From RHLJ01 sp965247355 (GTDB lineage Bacteria > Bacteroidota > Rhodothermia > Balneolales > Balneolaceae), in the NCBI GenBank assembly GCA_965247355.1, contig OZ252011.1:3286001-3350000 (forward strand): 64,000 nucleotides of DNA, written 5' to 3'. Below the pieces are notes generated by a model that did not search any database, was not told the DNA's origin, and was given only the letters and a program-made list of their open reading frames with translations. The translations under genes and the position numbers were made by a program. Each line of letters starts with the position of its first letter. Position 1 is the first letter of the stretch. Below are positions 25,848 to 34,944 of this stretch, piece after piece.

Positions 25848-28496
25848 TTAATTTCTTGGCCGGTCTGACCCTCTTTCCAGATTTTTAAGTACCGGCAGCT
25901 TTTGAAATAAGGTCTGAACTTGGGAGCTGTTTACGGTCAGCCTGAATAAATAGAATTGGTTTTCACCGAATGGACTAATTCTGAAAGAAAGATCCCAGCA
26001 CTCCAGGTTTCGGTTTAAAGCGAATTGAGTTGGTGTAAGTTCTTCCTGAATAAAGTCATACCCAAGACTGGTACTGAAACGCCATTTCGGAGTCAGGTTA
26101 AAGCTGATACTATTAGCATTAATTTCAGCACTTTTACGTGGAGACTGGTTGTGTCGATAAGTCCACCGGTAGCTGAAATTTAGAGAAAAGCTCCAGGGAG
26201 AGTTTAATGGAGCAACAGGCTCATATCCAAAACCGGGATCAATAGTACTGAAAATTCCCTGATTAAAAGGATCATAGGTGCGCCGGTAAATGGGGGTAAA
26301 GGTGTTCAATCTGCCGTTTCCACCTCTGAAAGAAGTACTTGCTGAAATATTAAAACTCTCAAGTTGAGCCGGTTTACCACCATCTTCAATTAGGAACTGA
26401 TTAATTCGTCTTCCAGACTCATCCCGTTGGTAAAAAGAAAAACGAGCCCCGGCATTGATGGTTATCCCATCAATTGCACTGGAACGAAATGACGTATTGA
26501 GTTCGCTTAAATTCAAACTATCTGCAGCAAAATTATAAGAACCCCTTAACGAAAGATTATCAATGAGCCTGAGATTCTTTTCAGTTACTTCTCCAGTAGT
26601 GTCTCTTTTAACAATTTTGGTTTCGAAGATATTCTGAATACTCATAGAAAGAGTTCGCTGTTCTCCACTTCCAGGCCCACCAAAAACTGTATTTTGGAAG
26701 ATACTGTATTGACGGGTATTACCCAGTGTATCTGTTTGTACAGTTCGATAATAGCCCCATTGATCGGTGCTGAAATCAGGTCGGTAGCTTAGACCGATAC
26801 TGGGTTGTAAGGTATGACGAAAGCCTTCCATATTTCCAATTTTACGGTTCGATAACCCATAGATAGTAGTTGAAAGCGATAAGGAGGTACTGAAATCTCT
26901 GGCCGCTTCAAAACCAATTACTTTTTCAGTTTCAACACGGTTTGAGTCAGCATTGAAGGTTTGCCGGATAGTAGAAGGATACCAGTATTCGTTTACATTA
27001 AGGCTGGCTGATGAGTTTATAAACTGGCTCGGAAACAACTGCCCGAGACTTAAGGCTGCTGTTTGCTGAAAACCATACTTGAAGTGATCATTATCACCAG
27101 TTGCATCCCGGTAAACGGAAGGGTCAAAAAGTGCGTCCAGAAAGGTTGTTTCTGCCGAATCAGCATCAATAGGATCATAATCAAACTCCGATCTTAGATT
27201 ATTTTTATAGCTGACTGAAATGTTCTCGTACCATTTTGGCTCGTTTCCGGAACTTGAATTTTTGAAAGGAGAAAATGTTTTTAGGCTGAAGTTTGCATTA
27301 GGTCCGGTAAGTGAAGTAGAGTTATCCGAAAAATTTTGTACCAACTGTGCACTTGTACCAAAGTTAAAAAGCCCTTCTGGATGCTTATAGTTATAGCTGG
27401 CTTTTGAGTTTGAGGTTACTTCCGCCCTTGGTTCTATATCCAATGAGTTTTGCCGAAAATAATCTTCCGTTCGAAGATTAATATTTGCAGATAGTGAAGC
27501 GTATGGAGAAATAGTTTGGCTGTGCTGTACACCAAGTGATTTATTAATTCGGCGTGTATAACCCGGGTCAGTAGGTTCAAGTCCCTGATCTACGGAATAT
27601 CCAAGATTAATGGAACCATTGTAATAATCAGTTTTTCGGTATTGATTCCGGTTTTGAACAGCAAAGGTTCCGGAAGTATAAATATCGGCACTTACAAGTG
27701 TGGTAAAGTAATCGCTCACATATTGAAACCATCCCACATTATTCAAGCCGATTCCTCGGGAAGCCTGAGCATCAAAAATATAGGTTGGGGTTAGGAGTCC
27801 GGATTGTTTTTGATCAATCCCTGATGGGACATAACCAAACGGGAATACCAGAGGGTAGGGAATATCCAAAATATAAAGCCGGGCATTCGTAAAGAAAATC
27901 TCATCCTGATCAACTACCTTCATTTTTTTTGCCTTTATATAATAGTACAGGTAATCCGGCGGACAGGTAGAATAAATACCATCTTCTATAAAGACTTCGG
28001 TCTCACTTACATTTTTTACTTTCGAACCAATTAAATGTCCTTCCCCCACTTCAACTCGTGCTGCTTCAAACTTTCCTTTTTTAGTTTTGTAGTTGAAGAG
28101 GATGCGGTTACTTCGAATTTCATCGCTATCACGAGTAAGAACCGGCATCGAAAGGGTATCTTCCGGGGAAGAAGCGGTAGCTTCTACAGTATTAAGCTCC
28201 AGATCCATTTCAATCTCTCCGGAAGTCAGCGTACCTGAAGGATGTGTTACTTTGGAAAATCCAAACAAAGTCGCTGTCCTTCCGCTCCTGAAATCAACAA
28301 TAAGAGAATCGTTAGATTGAAATTCTACAGCATCAGGTGGTGTAGTTCGTTCGGTAGTGGAAGGTTGTTGTTGAGGCCGGTTAGCGGTAGAGTCAGGAAT
28401 TGTTTGCCTGGCTGAGAGCGTGGATGTGGCGATAAAGTATATCAGGCAAATACTGAAAACATATCTACCTATATATGTGAAGGGGCCATCCAGCAT
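25848..28496 (-). CDS. lptD: LptD-like LPS-assembly outer-membrane protein
   Basis: Inserts lipopolysaccharide into the outer leaflet together with LptE. After a signal-like leader (GRYVFSICLIYFIATSTLSA) the OstA/jellyroll region lies around residues 60-200 (FQSNDSLIVDFRSGRTATLF), and a large beta-barrel fills the rest, with many alternating aromatic strands and the conserved YIFDAQASRGIG region. The 882-residue length is normal for LptD of this phylum. The jellyroll region is rich in paired acidic and Ser residues. It is convergent with ribE. Confidence 0.88.
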   Translation of the reverse strand: MLDGPFTYIGRYVFSICLIYFIATSTLSARQTIPDSTANRPQQQPSTTERTTPPDAVEFQSNDSLIVDFRSGRTATLFGFSKVTHPSGTLTSGEIEMDLELNTVEATASSPEDTLSMPVLTRDSDEIRSNRILFNYKTKKGKFEAARVEVGEGHLIGSKVKNVSETEVFIEDGIYSTCPPDYLYYYIKAKKMKVVDQDEIFFTNARLYILDIPYPLVFPFGYVPSGIDQKQSGLLTPTYIFDAQASRGIGLNNVGWFQYVSDYFTTLVSADIYTSGTFAVQNRNQYRKTDYYNGSINLGYSVDQGLEPTDPGYTRRINKSLGVQHSQTISPYASLSANINLRTEDYFRQNSLDIEPRAEVTSNSKASYNYKHPEGLFNFGTSAQLVQNFSDNSTSLTGPNANFSLKTFSPFKNSSSGNEPKWYENISVSYKNNLRSEFDYDPIDADSAETTFLDALFDPSVYRDATGDNDHFKYGFQQTAALSLGQLFPSQFINSSASLNVNEYWYPSTIRQTFNADSNRVETEKVIGFEAARDFSTSLSLSTTIYGLSNRKIGNMEGFRHTLQPSIGLSYRPDFSTDQWGYYRTVQTDTLGNTRQYSIFQNTVFGGPGSGEQRTLSMSIQNIFETKIVKRDTTGEVTEKNLRLIDNLSLRGSYNFAADSLNLSELNTSFRSSAIDGITINAGARFSFYQRDESGRRINQFLIEDGGKPAQLESFNISASTSFRGGNGRLNTFTPIYRRTYDPFNQGIFSTIDPGFGYEPVAPLNSPWSFSLNFSYRWTYRHNQSPRKSAEINANSISFNLTPKWRFSTSLGYDFIQEELTPTQFALNRNLECWDLSFRISPFGENQFYLFRLTVNSSQVQTLFQKLPVLKNLERGSDRPRN

Positions 28497-28508
28497 GTGA
28501 AAAATTAA

Positions 28509-29453
28509 TTAAGAAAAAGAATCGAAAGCCAACCCTGCGGCTCCAAGCAGAGAACTGTCGTTACCGAGATCTTCGTAAACCAGCTCAAAACCTTCCTGAA
28601 AAGGGGCCATCATATGTTTTGTGACTACTTCTCTTGCAGGATCAAACAACCATTTACCGGCTTTGGAAACGCCTCCACTTAGTACATATTTTCGAATATC
28701 CATCATATGCGTATAATTGATAATAGCATAACCCAGACGCTGACCAGTCTTTTGTAGTATCTCGATGGCTAATTCGTTGCCAAGGTTAGCTTCCTGAGTC
28801 AGGTCAACAGGTTCCAGTTTATCAAAGTCGCGGTTAAATTTTCTGTATAAATCATTATCAGGATGCTGAATAATCATGTCTGAAGCAAACCGGCTTAAAA
28901 ACCGTTGCCCCAAATAAGCCTCAATAGTTCCACGGGTTACACTATTGGATAATGGGCCATGATAATCAATAATCACATGGCCAAGTTCAGCGGCCATGCC
29001 ATTAGTGCCTTTAAAAAGTTTTTTATTGAAAATGATACCTCCTCCTACACCTGTTCCCAGAGTAATCATAATAAAACTGTCAAACTTCTGGCCTATACCA
29101 AAATGCAGAGAACCTAATGCGGCTACATTGGCATCATTTTCGATCCTGCATGGGAGTCCGGTTCGTGAGGTTATTTCCTCTGCGGCATTGATGTTCTCCC
29201 ATCCAGCTAAATTCGGAGCATGAGTAACCGTAGTTTGCTCATTATTGATCATACCTGGTAACCCCATTCCAATGCCGATTGCACCTTCTTTTTTGGATAA
29301 TTCGAGAATGGTACCGGCAATTCGATCCAAAAGATGGTCTTTACCAAGGTCAGCGTGGGTTGGTGTTGAGCTCTGCTCAATAATTCCTAGTTCTTTATCT
29401 ACTACTGCGGTTTTTATATTTGTACCGCCAAGATCAATAGCAATTGCTTTCAT
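28509..29453 (-). CDS. ROK-family sugar kinase (glucokinase-like)
   Basis: Phosphorylates a hexose with ATP. AIDLGGTNIKTAVVD is the phosphate-binding loop, GLPGMI and NDANVAALG carry the family motifs, and TLGTGVGGGII is the adenosine-site glycine loop. ELGHVIIDYHGP follows. The zinc site CxCGxxGCxE of most ROK proteins, which normally comes right after this, is absent: it reads LSNSVTRGTIEAY. So this is a zinc-free ROK variant. The substrate is probably glucose but cannot be fixed. It is 12 bp before lptD on the same strand. Confidence 0.87.
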   Translation of the reverse strand: MKAIAIDLGGTNIKTAVVDKELGIIEQSSTPTHADLGKDHLLDRIAGTILELSKKEGAIGIGMGLPGMINNEQTTVTHAPNLAGWENINAAEEITSRTGLPCRIENDANVAALGSLHFGIGQKFDSFIMITLGTGVGGGIIFNKKLFKGTNGMAAELGHVIIDYHGPLSNSVTRGTIEAYLGQRFLSRFASDMIIQHPDNDLYRKFNRDFDKLEPVDLTQEANLGNELAIEILQKTGQRLGYAIINYTHMMDIRKYVLSGGVSKAGKWLFDPAREVVTKHMMAPFQEGFELVYEDLGNDSSLLGAAGLAFDSFS

Positions 29454-29498
29454 TCACAAATTATTTATCTGTCAATCAATGTTAGCTGGCAAACCTGA

Positions 29499-29804
29499 TC
29501 AGTTTTCCGGCTTTATTTTGTAGACGGTTTCTCCGGGTTTACGCATCCCATATTCTTCCCGTGCAATTTTCTCCAATAGCGCTGGATCATTTTCCAGCAA
29601 GTCCATTTTTTGTTTTAATTCCTCAGACTTTTCCGCCAATTCTTCGGTACGTAATTCTAACTCTTGTTTACGATCACTTAACTCCCATCTTGTTTGTATG
29701 CTATATACATCAATAAAAGAAAACCAAACCAGGATGAATGCCCCTAAAAGCAAGGCGAGAAAAGATTTATTCCAACGAAGAGGATTGAACAGATCCGAAT
29801 TCAT
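29499..29804 (-). CDS. FtsB/DivIC-like septum formation initiator protein
   Basis: 101-residue single-pass membrane protein. A TM helix at about residues 15-33 is followed by a coiled coil (ELELRTEELAEKSEELKQ) and the conserved tail LLEKIAREEYGMRKPGE, which is diagnostic for FtsB/DivIC. It bridges division proteins at the septum with FtsL and FtsQ. It lies 45 bp upstream of the ROK kinase gene on the same strand. Confidence 0.9.
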   Translation of the reverse strand: MNSDLFNPLRWNKSFLALLLGAFILVWFSFIDVYSIQTRWELSDRKQELELRTEELAEKSEELKQKMDLLENDPALLEKIAREEYGMRKPGETVYKIKPEN

Positions 29805-29887
29805 AGATGATTTATGTAGAATTAACTTGAGGGTACAGAAAAATACATTAATTTGATATTTATTAATAATTCAATGCATACTAATCC

Positions 29888-31804
29888 ATGATTCGTAAGA
29901 CTTACCTTTTTTTAGGGGTGCTTTCTCTGATGTTTCTGGGCATAGGAAAGGCTCAAAGCATAGGCGAAGAGTGGATAAAGGTATATTTTAATATGCCATC
30001 AGGATCTGAATACTCCCAGGGTAATCATGAGTGGGATTTAATTGGCACTTTAGAATCCCTGATAGATTCAGCAAAAACGAGTGTGGATTTAAACATCTAT
30101 GATCTGGAACATCCACGCATTGCTTATGCTCTGGTTCGTGCAAAAGAGCGGGAAGTAAGAATCCGTGTTGTAACCGATAACCGTAACCGTGATGATAGCA
30201 GAGAACTGGATGCCGAAATGTGGAAGATCTTAGGATCTGCAGGAATAATCTCAATAGATGACGATGGGGATATTTATAGAGAATTGGGCAACATTGAAGA
30301 TAATAATCTGGTAAATGCTGGTGCGGATATGCATAATAAATTTGCAGTCATTGATTATCTGTCTCCTGCAAAAAGCGATGATATAGTTTGGACGGGTTCT
30401 ACTAATCTAACCTATACCGGAGCATATAATACTAACAATGTGGTAGTTATTAAAGATGCTGAAGTCGCTCAGGTTTATATTGAAGAATTCAATCAAATGT
30501 GGGGTACTGAAGGAGCTGAGCCGGATCCATCGAGAGCGCTATTCCACAAGGATAAGAGAGATGTAAGTCAGCACATTTTTGATGTTAATGGCACTAAAGT
30601 TGAAATTTATTTTGCGCCAATTAATCGTGATAAAAGTAAACCAAGCATAAGTGAAAGGTTGGTGGATTTGATAAATGAGGAAGCTCAATCAGATATTAAG
30701 TTTCAGGCTTTTTCGATCACCCCAAATATTCCGTTAAGTCAGGCCATGTGGGAGGCTTCCTCTTCGGGTGATATTAAATTGGAGGGGGTTATTGACCCCG
30801 CGTTTTATAGTAGATATCGAAATGCGGGAGCTATATGGGGTTCACCGGAAGCGAGGTTAGCCAACCGTATGATTCTTCCTGCCAAAGAAACCCGTAAACT
30901 CCATCATAAAGTAATGCTTTTGGATACAGAGAATCCTGATTCAAATGATGTCGCCGTAGTAGTGACTGGATCTTATAATTTTTCGAATAACGCGGAATAC
31001 AATAATGACGAGAACATTCTGATTATTTATTCGGATGAAATCGCAGCTCAATATGCGGCAGATTTTTCAGGAGCATTTTTGAGAGCCAAAGAAGAAATGG
31101 AAGCTCCTGCTCCACCTGTCGATCCAAATGCGTGGTACCCGGTTTACGCAATCAGGGATGGAGGCTTTTTCGAAATTGAGATTCTTCCCGGCTTTGGTTA
31201 CCCCGTTCGGTTGCTTGGAGTGGATGTTCCTTCCATTTTTGCAGGAGAAGATTCATCTGAATATTTCTCGGGTCCGGCAGCTGAGTATCTTCGAAACTTA
31301 GTAGAAGGTCGAAAAGTTAAAGTTCGTGGTGCAGGCAGGGAAGCTCCTGAATCCAGATATGGTGCGTTTCGGCCATATGTTGAAGTAGAGTATGATGGAA
31401 GTTCTTTGCCTCTTAATCAAACTATGTTGAAGAAAGGGTATGGGGTTTATTCCAGATATTATGCACAGCATCCGGATTCGGTTAATGCATTCCTATCCTA
31501 TCAAAAAATAGCTCAGGAATCCAAAGAAGGAATGTGGAGGTTTCCTGACAAAGTCGGCACCATTGTCCCAAGATTAAAAGAAGTTGGTAAAGGTGATGCT
31601 GCTGAAGTAGTGTACCCAATCAATATTAATACCGCTGACCAAGCCACTCTACAGTTGCTACCGGGAATAGGCGAAACCTATGCAAAACGAATTATTGAGT
31701 ATCGTCAGGAAAACGGCGGGTTTAAATCCATTGATGAGTTAATGAGAATCCGCGGTATTGGAGAAAAAAGATTGCAACGACTTCGGCCGGTAGTAACCAT
31801 TTAA
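29888..31804 (+). CDS. Secreted multidomain nuclease: PLD-like, SNase-like and helix-hairpin-helix domains
   Basis: The signal peptide ends near GKAQS. Two phospholipase D-type HKD motifs follow: H149/K151/D156 (HNKFAVID, with GSTNLT downstream) and H339/K341/D346 (HHKVMLLD, with GSYNFS downstream), enough for one PLD-family active site acting on phosphodiesters. Residues about 415-550 look like a staphylococcal-nuclease/OB domain (PVRLLGVDVP, then LNQTMLKKGYGVY), although the usual active-site Glu and second Arg are not evident. The last 65 residues (INTADQATLQLLPGIG, then IDELMRIRGIGEKRLQRL) are a ComEA-type HhH DNA-binding pair. Probable role: extracellular or periplasmic DNA degradation or handling, inferred. 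It is not linked to competence genes here. Confidence 0.85.
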   Translation: MIRKTYLFLGVLSLMFLGIGKAQSIGEEWIKVYFNMPSGSEYSQGNHEWDLIGTLESLIDSAKTSVDLNIYDLEHPRIAYALVRAKEREVRIRVVTDNRNRDDSRELDAEMWKILGSAGIISIDDDGDIYRELGNIEDNNLVNAGADMHNKFAVIDYLSPAKSDDIVWTGSTNLTYTGAYNTNNVVVIKDAEVAQVYIEEFNQMWGTEGAEPDPSRALFHKDKRDVSQHIFDVNGTKVEIYFAPINRDKSKPSISERLVDLINEEAQSDIKFQAFSITPNIPLSQAMWEASSSGDIKLEGVIDPAFYSRYRNAGAIWGSPEARLANRMILPAKETRKLHHKVMLLDTENPDSNDVAVVVTGSYNFSNNAEYNNDENILIIYSDEIAAQYAADFSGAFLRAKEEMEAPAPPVDPNAWYPVYAIRDGGFFEIEILPGFGYPVRLLGVDVPSIFAGEDSSEYFSGPAAEYLRNLVEGRKVKVRGAGREAPESRYGAFRPYVEVEYDGSSLPLNQTMLKKGYGVYSRYYAQHPDSVNAFLSYQKIAQESKEGMWRFPDKVGTIVPRLKEVGKGDAAEVVYPININTADQATLQLLPGIGETYAKRIIEYRQENGGFKSIDELMRIRGIGEKRLQRLRPVVTI

Positions 31805-31811
31805 AAAGAAA

Positions 31812-31841
31812 AACCCCGTCCGAGATCAATCGAACGGGGTT
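31812..31841 (+). terminator. Hairpin terminator after the PLD-SNase-HhH gene
   Basis: AACCCCGT (31812-31819) pairs with ACGGGGTT (31834-31841); an inner CGA/TCG extends the stem. The T-run after it is poor (TGGTC). The A-run before it makes it work better on the minus strand, where tRNA-Lys would be the upstream gene. Confidence 0.65.
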
Positions 31842-31891
31842 GGTCAAGAGAGAGTCAATATGAACTCTTTTAGGGGATATAAAAACTTGTG

Positions 31892-31964
31892 TGATCCGGG
31901 AGGGACTCGAACCCTCGACCCACGGCTTAAAAGGCAGTTGCTCTACCAACTGAGCTACCGGATC
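31892..31964 (-). tRNA. tRNA-Lys (anticodon TTT)
   Basis: On the minus strand a 73-nt cloverleaf: acceptor GATCCGG/CCGGATC, D arm with AGCTCAGTTGGTAGAGC, anticodon loop CTTTTAA giving TTT (complement of 31929-31931), T arm GAGGG-TTCGAGT-CCCTC, discriminator A. CCA is not encoded. Confidence 0.96.
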
Positions 31965-32040
31965 GTTCACAGATTCCAAAGATAAGGCTTTTAGTAGGTT
32001 CTTTTCAATTCAAAATTGAGAAAACCTTATTAAAACTTCC

Positions 32041-32535
32041 TTAATAGTCAGAATCCTTGCCGGATTTTAAAATGCTAACCAGATCGCCTTCTATGCTGGT
32101 AATGGGTTCTTCGATTATCCTTCCGTATTCTTTATTCCGCCTGACAATAATAAAAGTTGGAGTAAGCTTCAAGTTCCAGCGTTCTACAAGATCTTTAGGT
32201 TCCGCTTTTTTTCTACTCACAGCAGTATATTCGACCTTGATTTTTGGGTTGTTAGCCTCTTCTAAAGTTTTTATAAAAGCAGGTATTTGTTTTTTGCTGT
32301 CATGGCACCAGGTACCAAAAAGCACATGGATTGTAACCGAATCCTGAATTTCACTCAGGTATTTTACAGCATCCAAATCAGGGGAATATCGTTTGGTATA
32401 AATATCGAAAATACCATGTTGTTCACGAATTTCTTCGGCAGTAGTTGGTCCGATCATATCCGGTGTCTGAGAATTAGACTCAAAAGGAATAAAAAGCATC
32501 ATCAGAAAAAGAAAAAAGAAAAAATAGAGCTTCAT
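32041..32535 (-). CDS. Secreted thioredoxin-fold protein with a single active-site Cys
   Basis: The start is set at 32535, where a signal peptide begins (MKLYFFFFLFLMM, cleavage near SNSQ); ATG at 32547 is an alternative, while 32613 would add unlikely residues. The mature part is a thioredoxin fold: VLFGTWCHDSKKQIPAF with a WCxxS active site and LTPTFIIV with the cis-Pro. The second Cys is replaced by Ser, so it is not a normal dithiol oxidoreductase; it may be a monothiol or redox-inactive relative. Divergent from the HIT gene. Confidence 0.8.
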   Translation of the reverse strand: MKLYFFFFLFLMMLFIPFESNSQTPDMIGPTTAEEIREQHGIFDIYTKRYSPDLDAVKYLSEIQDSVTIHVLFGTWCHDSKKQIPAFIKTLEEANNPKIKVEYTAVSRKKAEPKDLVERWNLKLTPTFIIVRRNKEYGRIIEEPITSIEGDLVSILKSGKDSDY

Positions 32536-32606
32536 TAATTTGTGCATAAGCAATTCTGTATTGCAGATAGTATCTTCAGTAAGATAGTATTTACCAAATA
32601 AATAAG

Positions 32607-33005
32607 ATGGCAAGTATTTTTACTAAGATTATAAACGGCGAAATCCCTTGTTATAAGATCGCGGAAGATGAAAATTATTTCGCTTTTCTGGATATAAACC
32701 CTATTGCGGAGGGGCATACACTTGTAGTCCCTAAAAAGGAAGTCGATTACGTATTTGATCTGGAAGATGAGATTCTTTCAGGATTGATGAGTTTTTCTAA
32801 AAAAGTAGCACTTGCAATTGATGAGGCCCTAGGTACGATCAGAACCGGGGTAATTGTTGAAGGGATGGAAGTTCCTCATGCTCATATTCACTTAATACCT
32901 ATCTATTTTGAAGGTCAGCCAGTAAGTCTTGGTCGAAAAACAGAAGTAAGCAAAGAGCGCATGGAAGAGTTAGCGAAATTAATCAGCAAGTCGGTGAAAG
33001 CATGA
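32607..33005 (+). CDS. HIT-family nucleotide hydrolase
   Basis: Histidine-triad protein: SIFTKIINGEIPCYKI and LDINPIAEGHTLVVPK at the start and PHAHIHLIPI with the catalytic triad of His. The family hydrolyses AMP-linked nucleotides. The 132-residue length is typical. The stop overlaps the aroQ start (ATGA), so the two are translationally coupled. Confidence 0.94.
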   Translation: MASIFTKIINGEIPCYKIAEDENYFAFLDINPIAEGHTLVVPKKEVDYVFDLEDEILSGLMSFSKKVALAIDEALGTIRTGVIVEGMEVPHAHIHLIPIYFEGQPVSLGRKTEVSKERMEELAKLISKSVKA

Positions 33006-33436
33006 AGATTTTAATTATAAACGGTCCGAACCTGAATATGCTGGGTACACGGGATACCAATGTTTACGGCGCGGGTACACTGGATGAATTGAATACTTTT
33101 TTGAAAGAAAGTTTTCCTGATCATGAACTTGAATTCTTCCAAAGTAATGTGGAGGGAGAGATCATCAACAAGTTGCAGCAAGTGATGAGTGATGGAACGG
33201 AGGGATTAGTAACCAATCTGGGAGCATATACTCATACTTCGGTTGCACTTCGTGATGCTTTGGAACCAATCTCTTTCCCAAAGGTAGAAGTTCATATTTC
33301 CAATATTCATGCACGCGAGGAATTCCGTGAAAAATCGCTAACCGGAGAAGTAATGAATGGCATTATAACTGGTTTTGGTAAGCATAGTTACGTACTTGGA
33401 ATTCAGGCTGTGGAACATCTATCCTCCAAAGGGTGA
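33002..33436 (+). CDS. aroQ: Type II 3-dehydroquinate dehydratase
   Basis: Third step of the shikimate pathway. MKILIINGPNLNMLGTRD is the N-terminal signature; FFQSNVEGEIINKL, NLGAYTHTSVALRDAL and VEVHISNIHAREEFR carry the catalytic Tyr-adjacent, Asn and His motifs of the dodecameric class. 144 residues is standard. It overlaps HIT upstream (ATGA) and the flippase gene downstream (GTGA). Confidence 0.96.
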   Translation: MKILIINGPNLNMLGTRDTNVYGAGTLDELNTFLKESFPDHELEFFQSNVEGEIINKLQQVMSDGTEGLVTNLGAYTHTSVALRDALEPISFPKVEVHISNIHAREEFREKSLTGEVMNGIITGFGKHSYVLGIQAVEHLSSKG

Positions 33437-34908
33437 GAAAACTCAAAGAACTCTTTTCTGATACACTTATTTACGGCATTAGCAGTGTCTTTGCCCGTTT
33501 TATAAATTATCTCTTAGTCCCACTTTATACCGGGGTTTTTGAACCTGACCGGTATGGTGTTATCAGCTTGGTGTATGTGGCGATTGTTCTTCTGAATATT
33601 TTCTTTACGATGGGAATGGAATCATCCTACATCCGGTATGGAAAGGATCGTGAACAGGCTTCAGGGTACTTTAAAACCATTCAGTTATTTCTTTTTGGGA
33701 TATCAATAGCACTGGTTGTAATTCTGTGGCTTTTTGAGCCTCTACTATCACCGCTACTTAGCCTTGGAGTTGATGAGCATTCCATATTTCTGATGATGCT
33801 CGGGATTCTGTTCTTTGATACGCTCTCTATTGTCCCATTTGCGGAACTTAGACTTTCACGGAGGGCATGGCTTTTTGCTACTCTCCGAACCGGCAATGTA
33901 TTGATTAACATCGGGCTGAATTTATACCTGATTCTGAGCCTCAATTATGGAATAGAAGCCGTTTTCATTAGTAATTTGATTGCCTCAGGGTTTACAACCG
34001 TAATTATTTTGTTGATTACTCTGCCAATGTTTAAAGGGGAGTGGGATACTGAATTTTTGCAGAAAGCATTCTCGTTTGGACTTCCATTTATTCCTGCCGG
34101 ATTGGGATATGCGATAAACGAAGGCTTGGATCGGTTTTTTCTGAAAGGAATGTCTGAGCCTGAAATACTCGCCATATATGGAGAAGGCTTCACTTCAGAA
34201 GATCTTATAGGTATTTACAGTGCTTGCTACAAACTTGCAGTTTTCATGTTGTTGCTGGTACAGATGTTCAGGATGGCATGGCAGCCATTTTTTATGCGCC
34301 AAAGTGATGAGGGAGACGCCCCGGCTTTATTTGCTGACACCTTCACCTTTTTCAACATTGCTGCTGCGGCTATTTTTCTGATGGTTTCCCTTTTTATAGA
34401 GCAAATCGTTTCCATAAAGGTTCCTTTTCTGGATGCTTACCTGATTGGAGAAGATTATTGGATGGGACTTTCCATTGTTCCATTTCTATTGATGGCGTAC
34501 TGGTTCCAGGGATGGTATGTAAATTTCTCTGCGGGTATTTTCATCGCCGAAAAAACAAAGCGCCTTGCCCAAATCACATTAACGGGAGCTATTGTAACTA
34601 TTATAGTTAACCTGATTCTCATTCCTATGTATGGGATGCTTGGATCGGCATTAGCTACACTGCTCAGTTATTTGGTGATGGCTATGATGATTTACCGCTA
34701 TTCTGTTTCATCCTTTAATGTACCCTATAAACTGTGGCAAGGATTTGCCGTAGTTGGAGTTACGGCGTTGGCCGTTTTTGGAAAGTCCTTTTTATCTGAC
34801 CGATTTTTTTCAGACATTACCGCCTCAGTTATATTATTTATTAGTGCTTTATTTTTGATCAGTGTATTGAGTTTTGGAGATCGATTGATAGTAAGAAAAG
34901 ACAGCTGA
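33433..34908 (+). CDS. Polysaccharide/lipid flippase of the Wzx/MATE-like superfamily
   Basis: Polytopic inner-membrane protein with about 12-14 hydrophobic segments. The N-terminus (DTLIYGISSVFARFINYLLV, then PLYTGVFEPDRYGVISLV) is characteristic of polysaccharide biosynthesis exporters that flip undecaprenyl-linked oligosaccharides. The start is GTG at 33433, overlapping the aroQ stop by 4 bp. No glycosyltransferases are nearby, so the substrate is unknown; it could export lipid-linked sugars or another lipid. Confidence 0.85.
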   Translation: MRKLKELFSDTLIYGISSVFARFINYLLVPLYTGVFEPDRYGVISLVYVAIVLLNIFFTMGMESSYIRYGKDREQASGYFKTIQLFLFGISIALVVILWLFEPLLSPLLSLGVDEHSIFLMMLGILFFDTLSIVPFAELRLSRRAWLFATLRTGNVLINIGLNLYLILSLNYGIEAVFISNLIASGFTTVIILLITLPMFKGEWDTEFLQKAFSFGLPFIPAGLGYAINEGLDRFFLKGMSEPEILAIYGEGFTSEDLIGIYSACYKLAVFMLLLVQMFRMAWQPFFMRQSDEGDAPALFADTFTFFNIAAAAIFLMVSLFIEQIVSIKVPFLDAYLIGEDYWMGLSIVPFLLMAYWFQGWYVNFSAGIFIAEKTKRLAQITLTGAIVTIIVNLILIPMYGMLGSALATLLSYLVMAMMIYRYSVSSFNVPYKLWQGFAVVGVTALAVFGKSFLSDRFFSDITASVILFISALFLISVLSFGDRLIVRKDS

Positions 34909-34944
34909 TCCTTTAGTATAAAGTCGGGTTAAAAAGGGATTACA

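Noticed and set aside
31722..31979. Open frame over tRNA-Lys on the minus strand
   Set aside because: It reads through a clear tRNA cloverleaf and the 3' end of the HhH protein gene.
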